In this document: piece after piece, positions 15,343-23,088 of the stretch | How the letters are laid out: each line of letters opens with the position of its first letter | How positions within the stretch are numbered: position 1 is the first letter of the stretch | Source: JBBRWO01 sp964388455 | GTDB lineage: Bacteria > Actinomycetota > Coriobacteriia > Anaerosomatales > JAAXUF01 | Direction: 5' to 3' | NCBI GenBank assembly: GCA_964388455.1 | Contig: CAYMAN010000025.1 | Coordinates: 1 to 32,116, forward strand | DNA length: 32,116 bases | Made by a program: the position numbers and the translations under genes | Notes under the pieces: generated by a model | The model's database searches: none | Seen by the model: the letters and a program-made list of their open reading frames with translations, nothing else | Told to the model about the DNA's origin: nothing

Positions 15343-15711
15343 ATGCTCGACGATGCGAAGCGCGTCGCACTGCACGAGCGCCTACTCGAAGAGGCGACCC
15401 GTCTAGGTGAGATCATCGAGCGGATCGACCGTTTGGAGCGCGAGTCCCTGTCCGAGGCGAGCGGGGAGAATGTATACCGCGACCACATGGCCGATCAGGG
15501 AAGCGCCACATTCGAGCGTGAACTCGACATGACACTCGAGGAGAATGAGCGAGTCGAGCTTGAAGAGGTCAGAGCTGCACTTGAGCGTATGGACGCCGGC
15601 ACCTACGGCGTGTGCGCACGCTGCGGCACGGAGATCCCCGAAGGACGGCTTGAGGCCGTACCCACCGCGAGTCTGTGCATGACATGCAAGACAGCCGAAG
15701 AAACCCGCTAG
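15343..15711 (+). CDS. DksA/TraR-family C4 zinc-finger protein
   Basis: The 122-residue protein has a long helical N-terminal hairpin rich in Glu and Arg (about 1-85) and a C-terminal four-cysteine zinc finger, Cys91-Ala-Arg-Cys94 and Cys112-Met-Thr-Cys115, as in DksA/TraR proteins and the YteA-like Gram-positive members. DksA of proteobacteria acts with ppGpp in the RNA polymerase secondary channel. The actinobacterial homologues are less well understood, so a transcription role is inferred. ATG 15343 has GGAAGGGG at 15330-15337. The coiled-coil tip acidic pair typical of DksA cannot be assigned securely; MADQGS and the preceding acidic run are candidates. The stop codon overlaps the lspA start region. 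Confidence 0.87.
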   Translation: MLDDAKRVALHERLLEEATRLGEIIERIDRLERESLSEASGENVYRDHMADQGSATFERELDMTLEENERVELEEVRAALERMDAGTYGVCARCGTEIPEGRLEAVPTASLCMTCKTAEETR

Positions 15712-16262
15712 AGCTGGCGCACCCGGGGCGGCTGTTTCTTGTCGTCGCGATTGGAACTCTGGTTCTTGACCAGGCTTCCAAGGCCTTGGTGCGCGCGAGT
15801 CTTGTTCCAGGCGAGTCCGTGAAGCTGATTCCCGGCTTCCTGAACCTCACATTCGTGAACAACGTTGGCGCGGCATTCGGCCTGTTTCCCGGACGGCAGC
15901 CGGTGTTCATGGCCACGTCGCTTCTGGTTCTTTTCGTGATTGCGGCGTACTGGCGACGAGCACATCCTCGAGAGTGGCCAGCGGTTCTCGCGCTTGGTTT
16001 GGTGTGCGCCGGCGCAGTGGGCAACCTGATAGACCGCGCAGTGCTGGGCCGCGTAACCGACTTCTTCGAGTTTGGGTTCGTGCAGTTCCCCGTATTCAAC
16101 GTGGCTGATATGGCCATTCTGACGGGCGTGGGTATCTTGGCGTTTTGGATTCTTTTCGGCCCTCAGCCGGGTACGGAGGCGGAATCCATGATGCTTCCCG
16201 TCACGGATCCACCCGACGCTGCCCCGTACGAGGACTCCGACGCCGCTGAGGTATCTCGATGA
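15684..16262 (+). CDS. lspA: Lipoprotein signal peptidase LspA (signal peptidase II)
   Basis: LspA is an integral membrane aspartyl protease that cleaves signal peptides from prolipoproteins after diacylglycerol addition. Four hydrophobic segments are visible. The conserved motifs are LDQASK (28-33), NNVGAAFGLF (59-68), GNLIDR with catalytic Asp117, and FNVADMAI with catalytic Asp142. The product is 192 residues, with an acidic tail after about 165 that is longer than usual. The start is uncertain: ATG 15684 and GTG 15675 both lie inside the DksA-like gene and lack a clear ribosome binding site, so translation is probably coupled. It overlaps rluD in ATGA. Confidence 0.93.
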   Translation: MQDSRRNPLELAHPGRLFLVVAIGTLVLDQASKALVRASLVPGESVKLIPGFLNLTFVNNVGAAFGLFPGRQPVFMATSLLVLFVIAAYWRRAHPREWPAVLALGLVCAGAVGNLIDRAVLGRVTDFFEFGFVQFPVFNVADMAILTGVGILAFWILFGPQPGTEAESMMLPVTDPPDAAPYEDSDAAEVSR

Positions 16263-17272
16263 CGGTCGGGTATTTCGAGCATGTCGTCGCTCCCGATGAG
16301 GCCGGTCTGCGACTCGACATGCTACTCGGCACCATGGAATTCATCGCTTCGCGCTCCGCCGCCACGCGACTCATTGACGACGGACTGGTCTTGGTTGACG
16401 GTTCCGAGGCTCCCAAGAAGCACATCGTGAAGTCCGGAGAGCGCATAGAGATCGAGGTCCCTCCGTACGACCGTGGAGAGCTCATCGCCGAGGACATACC
16501 GCTCGACATCCGTATGGAAGACGAGCACATGATCGTGCTCTCGAAACAGGCGGGTCTCGTTGTGCATCCGGCACAGGGCAACTGGACCGGCACGTTGGTT
16601 CATGCACTTCTGGCACATTCGGACTCGCTCGGCAGCCTGCAAGGTGAGGACCGCCCGGGTATCGTGCATCGGCTGGATAAGGACACATCCGGACTGATGA
16701 TGGTCGCGAAATCTGACCAAGCACAGCTTGCTTTGCAAGAAGCGATCAAGATTCGGTCGGTCGATCGGCGCTATCTGACACTGGTGCACGGTTGGATTGC
16801 ACCTGACAGCGGGATGATTGATGCGCCACTGTCTCGTGATCCCCGTGAGAGGATGCGGATGGCCGTCTCTGACGCGCCCTCTGCCAAGCAATCCGTCACG
16901 ACATTTCGTGTGCTGGAACGCTTCGAGGCAGGTCGCTTCGACGATGGATTCACGCTACTCGAGTGCAAGCTCTACACCGGCCGTACCCACCAGATCCGGG
17001 TACACATGGCATACATCAATCATCCGTGCGTCGGCGATCCCGTCTACGGGCAGGCCAGGCTCAAGGCTGATCATGGCCTGGAGCGTCAGTTCCTTCACTC
17101 GTACCGGCTCGATGTCGAGCATCCGGTGACTGGCGAGCAGATGCAGTTTGTCGACAGCCTCCCAAGCGATCTCGCGCGGTTACTCGACTCGATTGCATCT
17201 GATTCGATGGGGCGAACTGCTGCGGGAGATGAGGTATTCGCGCTGATGCAGGGGAATACTCAGACTTGTTAA
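16259..17272 (+). CDS. rluD: RluD-family 23S rRNA pseudouridine synthase
   Basis: This enzyme converts specific uridines of 23S rRNA to pseudouridine during ribosome assembly. The 337-residue protein has an N-terminal S4-like RNA-binding domain (about 15-75, with RLDMLLG and SRSAATRLIDDGLVLVDG) and a catalytic domain with Asp140 in GIVHRLDKDTSGLMMVAK, then LYTGRTHQIRVHMAYINHPCVGDPVYG. Which of RluA, RluC or RluD activities it has cannot be told from sequence; the S4 domain fits the RluC/RluD group. The gene often follows lspA, as here. It starts in the ATGA overlap with lspA. Confidence 0.94.
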   Translation: MTVGYFEHVVAPDEAGLRLDMLLGTMEFIASRSAATRLIDDGLVLVDGSEAPKKHIVKSGERIEIEVPPYDRGELIAEDIPLDIRMEDEHMIVLSKQAGLVVHPAQGNWTGTLVHALLAHSDSLGSLQGEDRPGIVHRLDKDTSGLMMVAKSDQAQLALQEAIKIRSVDRRYLTLVHGWIAPDSGMIDAPLSRDPRERMRMAVSDAPSAKQSVTTFRVLERFEAGRFDDGFTLLECKLYTGRTHQIRVHMAYINHPCVGDPVYGQARLKADHGLERQFLHSYRLDVEHPVTGEQMQFVDSLPSDLARLLDSIASDSMGRTAAGDEVFALMQGNTQTC

Positions 17273-17317
17273 GGTTTTCAGGCAGTTCGCCGCTATCTCG
17301 ACTGAGGGGCATTCGGC

Positions 17318-18844
17318 ATGGCTGAATCGGAAGACATAAGGCAGGAGCCGTCGGCGGGCAGTTCCGCAACCGCCGTCGCGGTCAAGGTTGCTCTTGTGTA
17401 CGCCGTCCTCACGACGATCTGGATTTTGGGCTCGGGCAGTCTGGTTCTTCGCCTGCCGAGTGAGGTGGCTCGAGTGCTCGAGATCTATAAGGGTCTCGCG
17501 TTCACCCTTGTGACGACCGTGGTGCTCTTCTTCTCTGTTCGCAGATGGGCTCGGCGACACGCGTCGCAGGTGCAGTCGACCCGCGAATCCCAACTGCGCA
17601 CAGAGCAGATAGTCCGTGCGATTCCCGCGGGTGTTCTGCTCGTCGGACCTGATGGCGCAATTGAGTATGCAAACCCTGAGGCCGAGCGCGTCATGGGGGT
17701 CTCGGCGGTCGATGTCATCGGGGTGCCGCTGGAGTTGGTGGTGCACCCCGTCGACGATGCTAACGCCGACATGTTCGCCATGTTGCGTGAAGGTCGGGTC
17801 GACGGACTGAATATCAGTGCGAAGAGTGGTACGAACGGACAGGCCATCATTGCATCTGCCGCCCGTTTCGGGTCGACGACACTCGGCTCCGGTTGGTTGC
17901 TTGCTCTCAGTGATGTCACCAACAGCCACCTTGAGAACGTGCGCATTCGCAGACTCGTTCGTGGGTATCGATTGATCTCGGTCGCCATGCATGCCATTCA
18001 GACCGCGAGTGACACGCGTCAGTTGCTACAGACGGTCGCAACGACCATAGCAGAGGACGGGGCCTTGGCCGGGGCGTGGGCTGCCGCCCCAGACGAGACC
18101 GGTACAAAGCTCGAGACTGTGGCCCAATACGGGCTTCCACCGGAGATGCAGTCTCGAATCGAGACAGCCACCAATCATCAAGTGTCGCGCGACTTGAACG
18201 CCGTTGCGCAGCAGCTCGGGAAGGGCCATCTCTACGTGGTCAACGATATCGCTGCTGACCCGCTGTCGCCGTTCGCAGGTCTGGAGACGGCTGTACCCTT
18301 CGGATCCTCGGTCACGTTCGAGGTCACCGCTCCCACGTTTCCGCTTGCTGTGCTGTCGTTCTTCTCGGAGGAAGTCGGGTTCTTCGACCAGGAGCAGATT
18401 CGACTGGTGGAGACGTTGCGCGATGTGATCGTGTTCGCAGTCAGTAAGTTCGAGCTCGACGCGAAACGGTCCGATGCCGAGGACTCGCTCGAAAGAAGCG
18501 AGAGTGCATATCGGCAGATGTTCGAGAAGAATCCGGAACCGATGTGGGTATACGACGTCGCGACACTTGGATTTCTAGCTGCCAATGAGGCTGCAGTGCG
18601 TAAGTACGGCTATTCGGCCGAGGAGTTCACTCACATGACACTCCTCGATATTCAGCCGCCGGAGGACATTCCGCGTTTGCTTCACTCCGTCGCACACTTC
18701 GCGACCGGAGTAGCCGACGACGGCTACTGGACCCACATCGACAAGGCCGGTCACACATTCGCGGTTCACGTGAGATCGAACTCGGTCAACTGGAACGGGC
18801 TCGACGCGCAGCTCGCACTCATCCAGGAAGTCGTCACCCTCTGA
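17318..18844 (+). CDS. Membrane-anchored PAS-GAF-PAS sensory protein without output domain
   Basis: The specific role is unknown. The 508-residue protein has two membrane helices (about 19-44 and 55-75) joined by a very short loop, then a PAS domain (about 97-205, starting IVRAIPAGVLLVGPDGAIEYANPEA and ending with LLALSDVTN), a GAF-like domain (about 220-385), and a second PAS domain (about 395-508, with MFEKNPEPMWVYDVATLGFLAANEAAVRKYGY). It stops immediately at the terminal strand of that PAS (LIQEVVTL). No histidine kinase, GGDEF, EAL or methyl-accepting region follows; the pyr promoter begins 20 bases later. ATG 17318 has GAGGGG at 17304-17309. It could be a partner protein for a kinase elsewhere, or the truncated remnant of a longer sensor. 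Confidence 0.85.
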   Translation: MAESEDIRQEPSAGSSATAVAVKVALVYAVLTTIWILGSGSLVLRLPSEVARVLEIYKGLAFTLVTTVVLFFSVRRWARRHASQVQSTRESQLRTEQIVRAIPAGVLLVGPDGAIEYANPEAERVMGVSAVDVIGVPLELVVHPVDDANADMFAMLREGRVDGLNISAKSGTNGQAIIASAARFGSTTLGSGWLLALSDVTNSHLENVRIRRLVRGYRLISVAMHAIQTASDTRQLLQTVATTIAEDGALAGAWAAAPDETGTKLETVAQYGLPPEMQSRIETATNHQVSRDLNAVAQQLGKGHLYVVNDIAADPLSPFAGLETAVPFGSSVTFEVTAPTFPLAVLSFFSEEVGFFDQEQIRLVETLRDVIVFAVSKFELDAKRSDAEDSLERSESAYRQMFEKNPEPMWVYDVATLGFLAANEAAVRKYGYSAEEFTHMTLLDIQPPEDIPRLLHSVAHFATGVADDGYWTHIDKAGHTFAVHVRSNSVNWNGLDAQLALIQEVVTL

Positions 18845-18863
18845 TTATTCTTGCGCGCGGCGG

Positions 18864-18892
18864 TTGTGCGCTCGCCGCGTCTCGGGTAGATT
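18864..18892 (+). promoter_or_regulatory. Promoter of the pyrimidine operon
   Basis: TTGTGC (18864-18869) and TAGATT (18887-18892) are separated by 17 bases. The predicted start near 18899 places the PyrR-binding element at the very 5' end of the transcript, as expected for this regulation. Confidence 0.65.
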
Positions 18893-18898
18893 GGATTC

Positions 18899-19025
18899 GA
18901 CCTTTAATCCCGGTCCCGTGAGGCCGGCAAGGGATAGCAGACTCATAGTGCAGCAGCGTGCGATTCGCGCTCGCCCCAAGATGATGACGTGCCTCTTGCC
19001 AGCCAGGCGGGAGGCATTGTTGCAT
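18899..19025 (+). promoter_or_regulatory. PyrR-binding attenuator leader of the pyr operon
   Basis: A PyrR-binding loop is seen at 18901-18933: CCTT and AAGG close a stem whose tip contains GTCCCGTGAGGCC, matching the conserved loop of PyrR RNA sites. Its 3' arm, 18922-18933 (GGCCGGCAAGGG), can instead pair with 18993-19004, with one mismatch and one G-U pair. That second pairing uses the 5' arm of a terminator-like hairpin (18990-19000 with 19006-19016). The three folds are therefore mutually exclusive, as in Bacillus-type PyrR attenuation: UMP-bound PyrR would favour the first and last. The run after the terminator stem (TTGTTGCAT) is a poor T-tract, so blocking translation is an alternative. 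This explains the 199 bases between the sensor gene and pyrR. Confidence 0.82.
18990..19025 (+). terminator. Attenuator terminator hairpin before pyrR
   Basis: An 11-bp stem pairs TGCCTCTTGCC (18990-19000) with GGCGGGAGGCA (19006-19016), including two G-T pairs, around a 5-base loop. It is followed by the weak tract TTGTTGCAT. Confidence 0.6.
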
Positions 19026-19043
19026 CCAGGGGGTGTTGGAGTC

Positions 19044-19601
19044 ATGGAGTACCGCACTAAAGCAGTGGTCATGGACGCCGAGGCGGTGACGAGAGCCGTA
19101 ACGCGTATCGCTCATGAGATCCTTGAAGCGAACAAGGGCGCTCGCAGCCTTGCTCTCGTCGGCATAGTGACCCGCGGCAGTGTTTTTGCCGAGGCGCTCG
19201 CCCAGAAGATCTTCGAGATCGAGGGCGTTCGGGTGCCCGTGGGAACACTCGACATCAGCTTCTACCGCGACGACCTCGCGATGCGACTTTCGCCCGAGGT
19301 GCACCGCACCGACATCCCCTTCGACGTCGAGGGCCAGCAGCTCATCCTCGTCGACGACGTGCTCTTCACCGGGCGCACGATCCGCTCGGCGATGGACGCG
19401 ATCATGGACTACGGTCGTCCGTGCTCGATCCAGCTCGCAGTGCTCGTCGACCGCGGTCACCGCGAACTCCCGATCCGCGCGGACTACGTGGGCAAGAACG
19501 TGCCCTCAAGCAGCAAAGAGCGCGTCAAGGTGTACTTCTCTTCGACCGACGGTCGTGACGCGGTCGAGATCCTCGAGCGTACCGAGGGGGGCGAAGCGTA
19601 G
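19044..19601 (+). CDS. pyrR: PyrR: pyr operon attenuation protein / uracil phosphoribosyltransferase
   Basis: PyrR binds UMP and the pyr mRNA leader to reduce operon expression, and many members also have uracil phosphoribosyltransferase activity. The 185-residue protein has VTRGSVFAEALAQKI, DISFYRDDL, and the PRPP-binding motif ILVDDVLFTGRTIRSAMDAI (101-120), followed by VLVDRGHRELPIRADYVGKNVP, all typical. I choose ATG 19044, with GGAG at 19038-19041; an in-frame upstream extension would run through the leader RNA. It lies directly behind a PyrR-binding leader, giving an autoregulated operon. pyrB starts immediately after its stop codon. Confidence 0.96.
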   Translation: MEYRTKAVVMDAEAVTRAVTRIAHEILEANKGARSLALVGIVTRGSVFAEALAQKIFEIEGVRVPVGTLDISFYRDDLAMRLSPEVHRTDIPFDVEGQQLILVDDVLFTGRTIRSAMDAIMDYGRPCSIQLAVLVDRGHRELPIRADYVGKNVPSSSKERVKVYFSSTDGRDAVEILERTEGGEA

Positions 19602-20537
19602 ATGCTGTCGACCCGCCACATCATCGACATGGATGACCTCACCCCTGAGGACATCACGCTGATCCTGGACACCGCCGAGTCGTTCATCGAGGTGAACCAG
19701 CGTCGCATCAAGAAGCTCCCGACACTCCGCGGCCGCACCGTCGTGAACCTGTTCCTTGAGCCATCCACCCGGACGCGCACCAGCTTCGAGATCGCTGCCA
19801 AGCGACTCTCCGCCGACGGCCTGAACTTCTCGGCGTCGACGAGTGCCACTGTAAAGGGGGAGTCGCTGGTCGACACCGCCGAGACGCTTTCGGCGATGGC
19901 GTGCGACCTCGTCATCGTGCGCCACAAGATGGCCGGTTCGCCACGGATGCTCGCGCGTCACATGGACGCCCACATCATCAACGGCGGCGACGGGATGCAC
20001 CAGCACCCGACGCAGGCCCTGCTCGACCTCTTCACGATGCGCGACAAGCTCGGTCACCTCGAGGGCCTCAGGGTCGGCATCGTCGGCGACATCGCGCACT
20101 CGCGCGTGGCGGGTTCGCTGGTGCCGGCGCTCAACATGGTCGGCGCCAAGCCAATCATCATCGCGCCGCCCACACTCCTGCCGGCGCGTCCTGACGTTCT
20201 CGGCGCCGAGGTCTCGACCTCGCTCGACGATGTGCTGCCGGAGCTCGACGTCGCCTACATGCTGCGCATCCAGATGGAGCGCGCCGAGGGCATGCCGTTC
20301 CCGAGCGTGCGCGAGTACTCGCGACTGTTCGGCATGAACGAGGCGCGGCTCGCCAAGATGAAGCCCGAGGCCATCGTCATGCACCCGGGCCCGATGAACC
20401 GCGGCGTCGAGATCTCATCGGCGGTGGCGGACGGGGCCCGCTCGCTCGTGCTCAACCAGGTGAATGCCGGAGTGGCCGTACGCATGGCCGCGATGTATCT
20501 GTTGCTCGGAGGTGACGCAAGTGGCGCTTCTTCTTAA
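19602..20537 (+). CDS. pyrB: Aspartate carbamoyltransferase catalytic subunit PyrB
   Basis: PyrB joins carbamoyl phosphate and aspartate to form N-carbamoyl-aspartate, the first committed step of UMP synthesis. Motifs are the carbamoyl-phosphate site STRTRTS (55-61), the GMHQHPTQALLDL region, GDIAHSRVAGS, RIQMER and the C-terminal MHPGPMNRGVEI. Its 311 residues are standard for a catalytic chain. No pyrI regulatory subunit is present, consistent with regulation by PyrR rather than by the E. coli-type holoenzyme. The start codon directly follows the pyrR stop, with a G-rich site at 19584-19591. Its end overlaps pyrC by 17 bases. Confidence 0.97.
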   Translation: MLSTRHIIDMDDLTPEDITLILDTAESFIEVNQRRIKKLPTLRGRTVVNLFLEPSTRTRTSFEIAAKRLSADGLNFSASTSATVKGESLVDTAETLSAMACDLVIVRHKMAGSPRMLARHMDAHIINGGDGMHQHPTQALLDLFTMRDKLGHLEGLRVGIVGDIAHSRVAGSLVPALNMVGAKPIIIAPPTLLPARPDVLGAEVSTSLDDVLPELDVAYMLRIQMERAEGMPFPSVREYSRLFGMNEARLAKMKPEAIVMHPGPMNRGVEISSAVADGARSLVLNQVNAGVAVRMAAMYLLLGGDASGASS

Positions 20538-21816
20538 GGGTGGTCGCGTGGTCGACCCCGCTGTCGGACTCGATGCGGTCTGCGACGTCGTGATCCGCGA
20601 CGGACGCATCGTCGAGATCGGGGAGGGGCTCACCATCCCCAAGGGAATCACCGTCGAATGTGCCGAGAAAGTCATCGTCCCGGGCCTCGTGGACGTGCAC
20701 GTCCACCTGCGCGAGCCGGGCTACGAGTACAAGGAAGACGTCGAGAGCGGCACGCGTGCAGCCGCGCACGGGGGGTTCTCGGCGGTCTGCGCGATGCCCA
20801 ACACCAACCCGATCTGCGACGAGGGCTCGGCCGTGCGTTTCCTGGTCGAGCGCGCCGCCGAGCGCGGTAAGGTGCGCGTGCACCCCATCGGGGCGCTCAC
20901 AGTCGGCCTGAAGGGCGAAGCACTGGCCGAGATGGGCGATATGCTCGCGGAGGGCGCTATCGGCTTCTCAGACGACGGTAACGGCATCCAGAGCGCCGGC
21001 ATGATGCGCCTGGTCATGGATTACGCGCGCCAGTTCGACACCGTGGTCATCGCGCACAGTGAGGACAAGACGCTCGCCGGCAAGGGTGTCGTCAACGAGG
21101 GCGCCATCTCCACCCGCCTCGGCATGGCCGGAATTCCCGACGCCGCCGAGGAAATCGCCATCGCCCGCGACATCGCGCTGGCCGAGCTCACCGGCTGCCG
21201 CCTTCACGTCGCGCACATCTCGACCGCGGGCAGCGTCGAGCTGGTCCGTGCCGCCAAGGCGCGTGGCGCTCACGTCACCGCCGAGGTCACGCCGCACCAC
21301 CTCTTCCTCGACGAGGACGCGGTCGATGCGCACGTCTACGACACCAGCTTCAAGATGAATCCGCCGCTCCGCACTGCCGAGGACTGCGCCGCGCTGCTCG
21401 CGGGCCTCTCGGACGGCACGATCGACTGCATCGCCACCGATCACGCCCCGCACGCCGCGCACGAGAAGGCGCTCGAGTTCGAGCTGGCACCCTTCGGCAC
21501 GACGGGCATCGAGACCGCGCTGCCGCTGGTGATCACAAACCTCGTCGCCAAGGACGCCGCGAGCTGGAACGATGTCGTGAACTGGATGGCGATCGGTCCT
21601 CGCCGTGCGATGGGGCTGCCCCAGGTTCGCCTCGAGGCGGGCGCGCTCGCTGACATCACCATCATCGATCCCGAGGCTCGCGTGGAAGTCACGCCCGAGT
21701 ACTTCGAGAGCAAGTCGGCCAACTCGGCCTTCCTTCGGGCTACACTTCTCGGGAAGGCTACCGAGGTGCTCATCGAGGGGCAGTTCGCGCTTCGCAACGG
21801 GAAGGTGGTCGACTAG
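20521..21816 (+). CDS. pyrC: Dihydroorotase PyrC (class I, amidohydrolase)
   Basis: This zinc amidohydrolase cyclises carbamoyl-aspartate to dihydroorotate. Metal-binding residues are visible in VDVHVHLREPGYEYKED (His60, His62), FSDDGNGI, VIAHSED, HVAHIST and CIATDHAPH. PNTNP and FGTTGIETALPL complete the class I set. I choose GTG 20521, giving MALLLKGGRVVDP and 431 residues, since GGAGG at 20508-20512 is spaced 8 bases. GTG 20512 overlaps that site, and an upstream ATG within pyrB gives an extension without homology-like features. It overlaps pyrB, implying coupled translation; carA begins right after its stop. Confidence 0.96.
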   Translation: MALLLKGGRVVDPAVGLDAVCDVVIRDGRIVEIGEGLTIPKGITVECAEKVIVPGLVDVHVHLREPGYEYKEDVESGTRAAAHGGFSAVCAMPNTNPICDEGSAVRFLVERAAERGKVRVHPIGALTVGLKGEALAEMGDMLAEGAIGFSDDGNGIQSAGMMRLVMDYARQFDTVVIAHSEDKTLAGKGVVNEGAISTRLGMAGIPDAAEEIAIARDIALAELTGCRLHVAHISTAGSVELVRAAKARGAHVTAEVTPHHLFLDEDAVDAHVYDTSFKMNPPLRTAEDCAALLAGLSDGTIDCIATDHAPHAAHEKALEFELAPFGTTGIETALPLVITNLVAKDAASWNDVVNWMAIGPRRAMGLPQVRLEAGALADITIIDPEARVEVTPEYFESKSANSAFLRATLLGKATEVLIEGQFALRNGKVVD

Positions 21817-23079
21817 GTGTCAGCACGCACACCTGCGCTTCTTGCGCTCGAGGACGGCACGGTGTTTCGCGGCCTGAGCTGCGGCATCAGCGGCGAAGCC
21901 GCCGGTGAACTGTGCTTCAACACGTCCATGGCCGGCTATCAGGAGGTATTGACCGATCCGAGCTACGCCGGTCAGATCGTGACGATGACCGCTCCGCACA
22001 TCGGCAACTACGGTGTGAACGGCGCCGACATGGAGTCCCGCGGCGTCTTCGCGCGCGGTCTCGTGGTACGCGAGATGTGTTTCGAGCCGTCGAGCTGGCG
22101 CAGCGAGCAGTCGCTGCCGGAGTTTCTCGTCGAGCAGGGCGTCGTCGCCATCGAGGGCGTCGACACCCGTCGCCTGACGCGTCATCTTCGCGAGAACGGC
22201 GCCATGCGCGCGGTCATCTCGACCACGGACCTGGATGAGGCCTCGCTGGTCGCCAAGGCTGAGGCGTCACCGGGTCTCGTCGGCCGCGACCTGGTCGCCG
22301 AGGTCGCCACAACCGTCCGCTATCACTGGGGCGACGAAGTCCCGCCCGGCTGCGCGCTTCCGGTCGACACCGGTATCCTGCCCGCGACTCCGCGCTACCG
22401 CGTCGCCGCATTCGACTCAGGCATCAAGTACAACATCCTGCGTCGACTGGCCGAGGCCGGCTGCGACGTCACCGTCCTCCCACCTACCACCACAGCCGAG
22501 GAGGTGCTCGCTCTCGATCCCGACGGCGTGTTCCTCGCCAACGGCCCTGGTGACCCTGCGGCGGTCGACTATCTGTACGCGACGCTGCGCAACCTCATCG
22601 GCGTGAAGCCGGTGTTCGGGATCTGCCTCGGGCACCAGATGTTGTCACTGGCGGTCGGTGCGGGTACGTACAAGCTCAAGTACGGTCACCGCGGGGGCAA
22701 CCAGCCGGTCATGAACCTGCTCAACGGCCGTGTGGAGATCACCGCCCAGAACCACGGCTTCTGCGTCGACTTCGATGCGATCGGGCCGTTGGATGTCGAG
22801 GCAAGCGGCGGGTTGTCGCTCCCGCTCGACGACCTCGGTGCCTGGGTCGAGGCCCGCGTGGCGCCGGTCGTCACATCCGAGCGGTTCGGCCGCATCCAGC
22901 TCACGCACGTGAACCTCAACGACATGACCGCCGAGGGAATCCGGTTGCTCGACAAGCCGGGGTTCTCGGTTCAGTACCACCCGGAGTCCGCGCCTGGTCC
23001 TCACGACTCGCGCTATCTCTTTGACGCGTTCGTTCGCCTGATGGACGGCCGAGACGATTATCTCTCGGCTGAGAAGTAG
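21817..23079 (+). CDS. carA: Carbamoyl-phosphate synthase small (glutaminase) subunit CarA
   Basis: CarA releases ammonia from glutamine and channels it to CarB. The 420-residue protein has the CPSase small-chain N-terminal domain (LALEDGTVFRG, SYAGQIVTMTAPHIGNYGVN, GVDTRRLTRHLRENGAMR) and a class I glutaminase domain. Catalytic residues are Cys270 in GICLGHQM and His388/Glu390 in QYHPESAPGPHDS. It is longer than the E. coli protein (382) because of an insertion near residues 180-190 and a C-terminal extension. The GTG start immediately follows the pyrC stop. Unusually, the large-subunit gene is separated from it by a Usp gene. Confidence 0.97.
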   Translation: MSARTPALLALEDGTVFRGLSCGISGEAAGELCFNTSMAGYQEVLTDPSYAGQIVTMTAPHIGNYGVNGADMESRGVFARGLVVREMCFEPSSWRSEQSLPEFLVEQGVVAIEGVDTRRLTRHLRENGAMRAVISTTDLDEASLVAKAEASPGLVGRDLVAEVATTVRYHWGDEVPPGCALPVDTGILPATPRYRVAAFDSGIKYNILRRLAEAGCDVTVLPPTTTAEEVLALDPDGVFLANGPGDPAAVDYLYATLRNLIGVKPVFGICLGHQMLSLAVGAGTYKLKYGHRGGNQPVMNLLNGRVEITAQNHGFCVDFDAIGPLDVEASGGLSLPLDDLGAWVEARVAPVVTSERFGRIQLTHVNLNDMTAEGIRLLDKPGFSVQYHPESAPGPHDSRYLFDAFVRLMDGRDDYLSAEK

Positions 23080-23088
23080 GGGGTCACC

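Noticed and set aside
18864..19043. An upstream in-frame extension of pyrR into the leader
   Set aside because: It would translate the PyrR-binding element and attenuator hairpin; ATG 19044 gives the family N-terminus.
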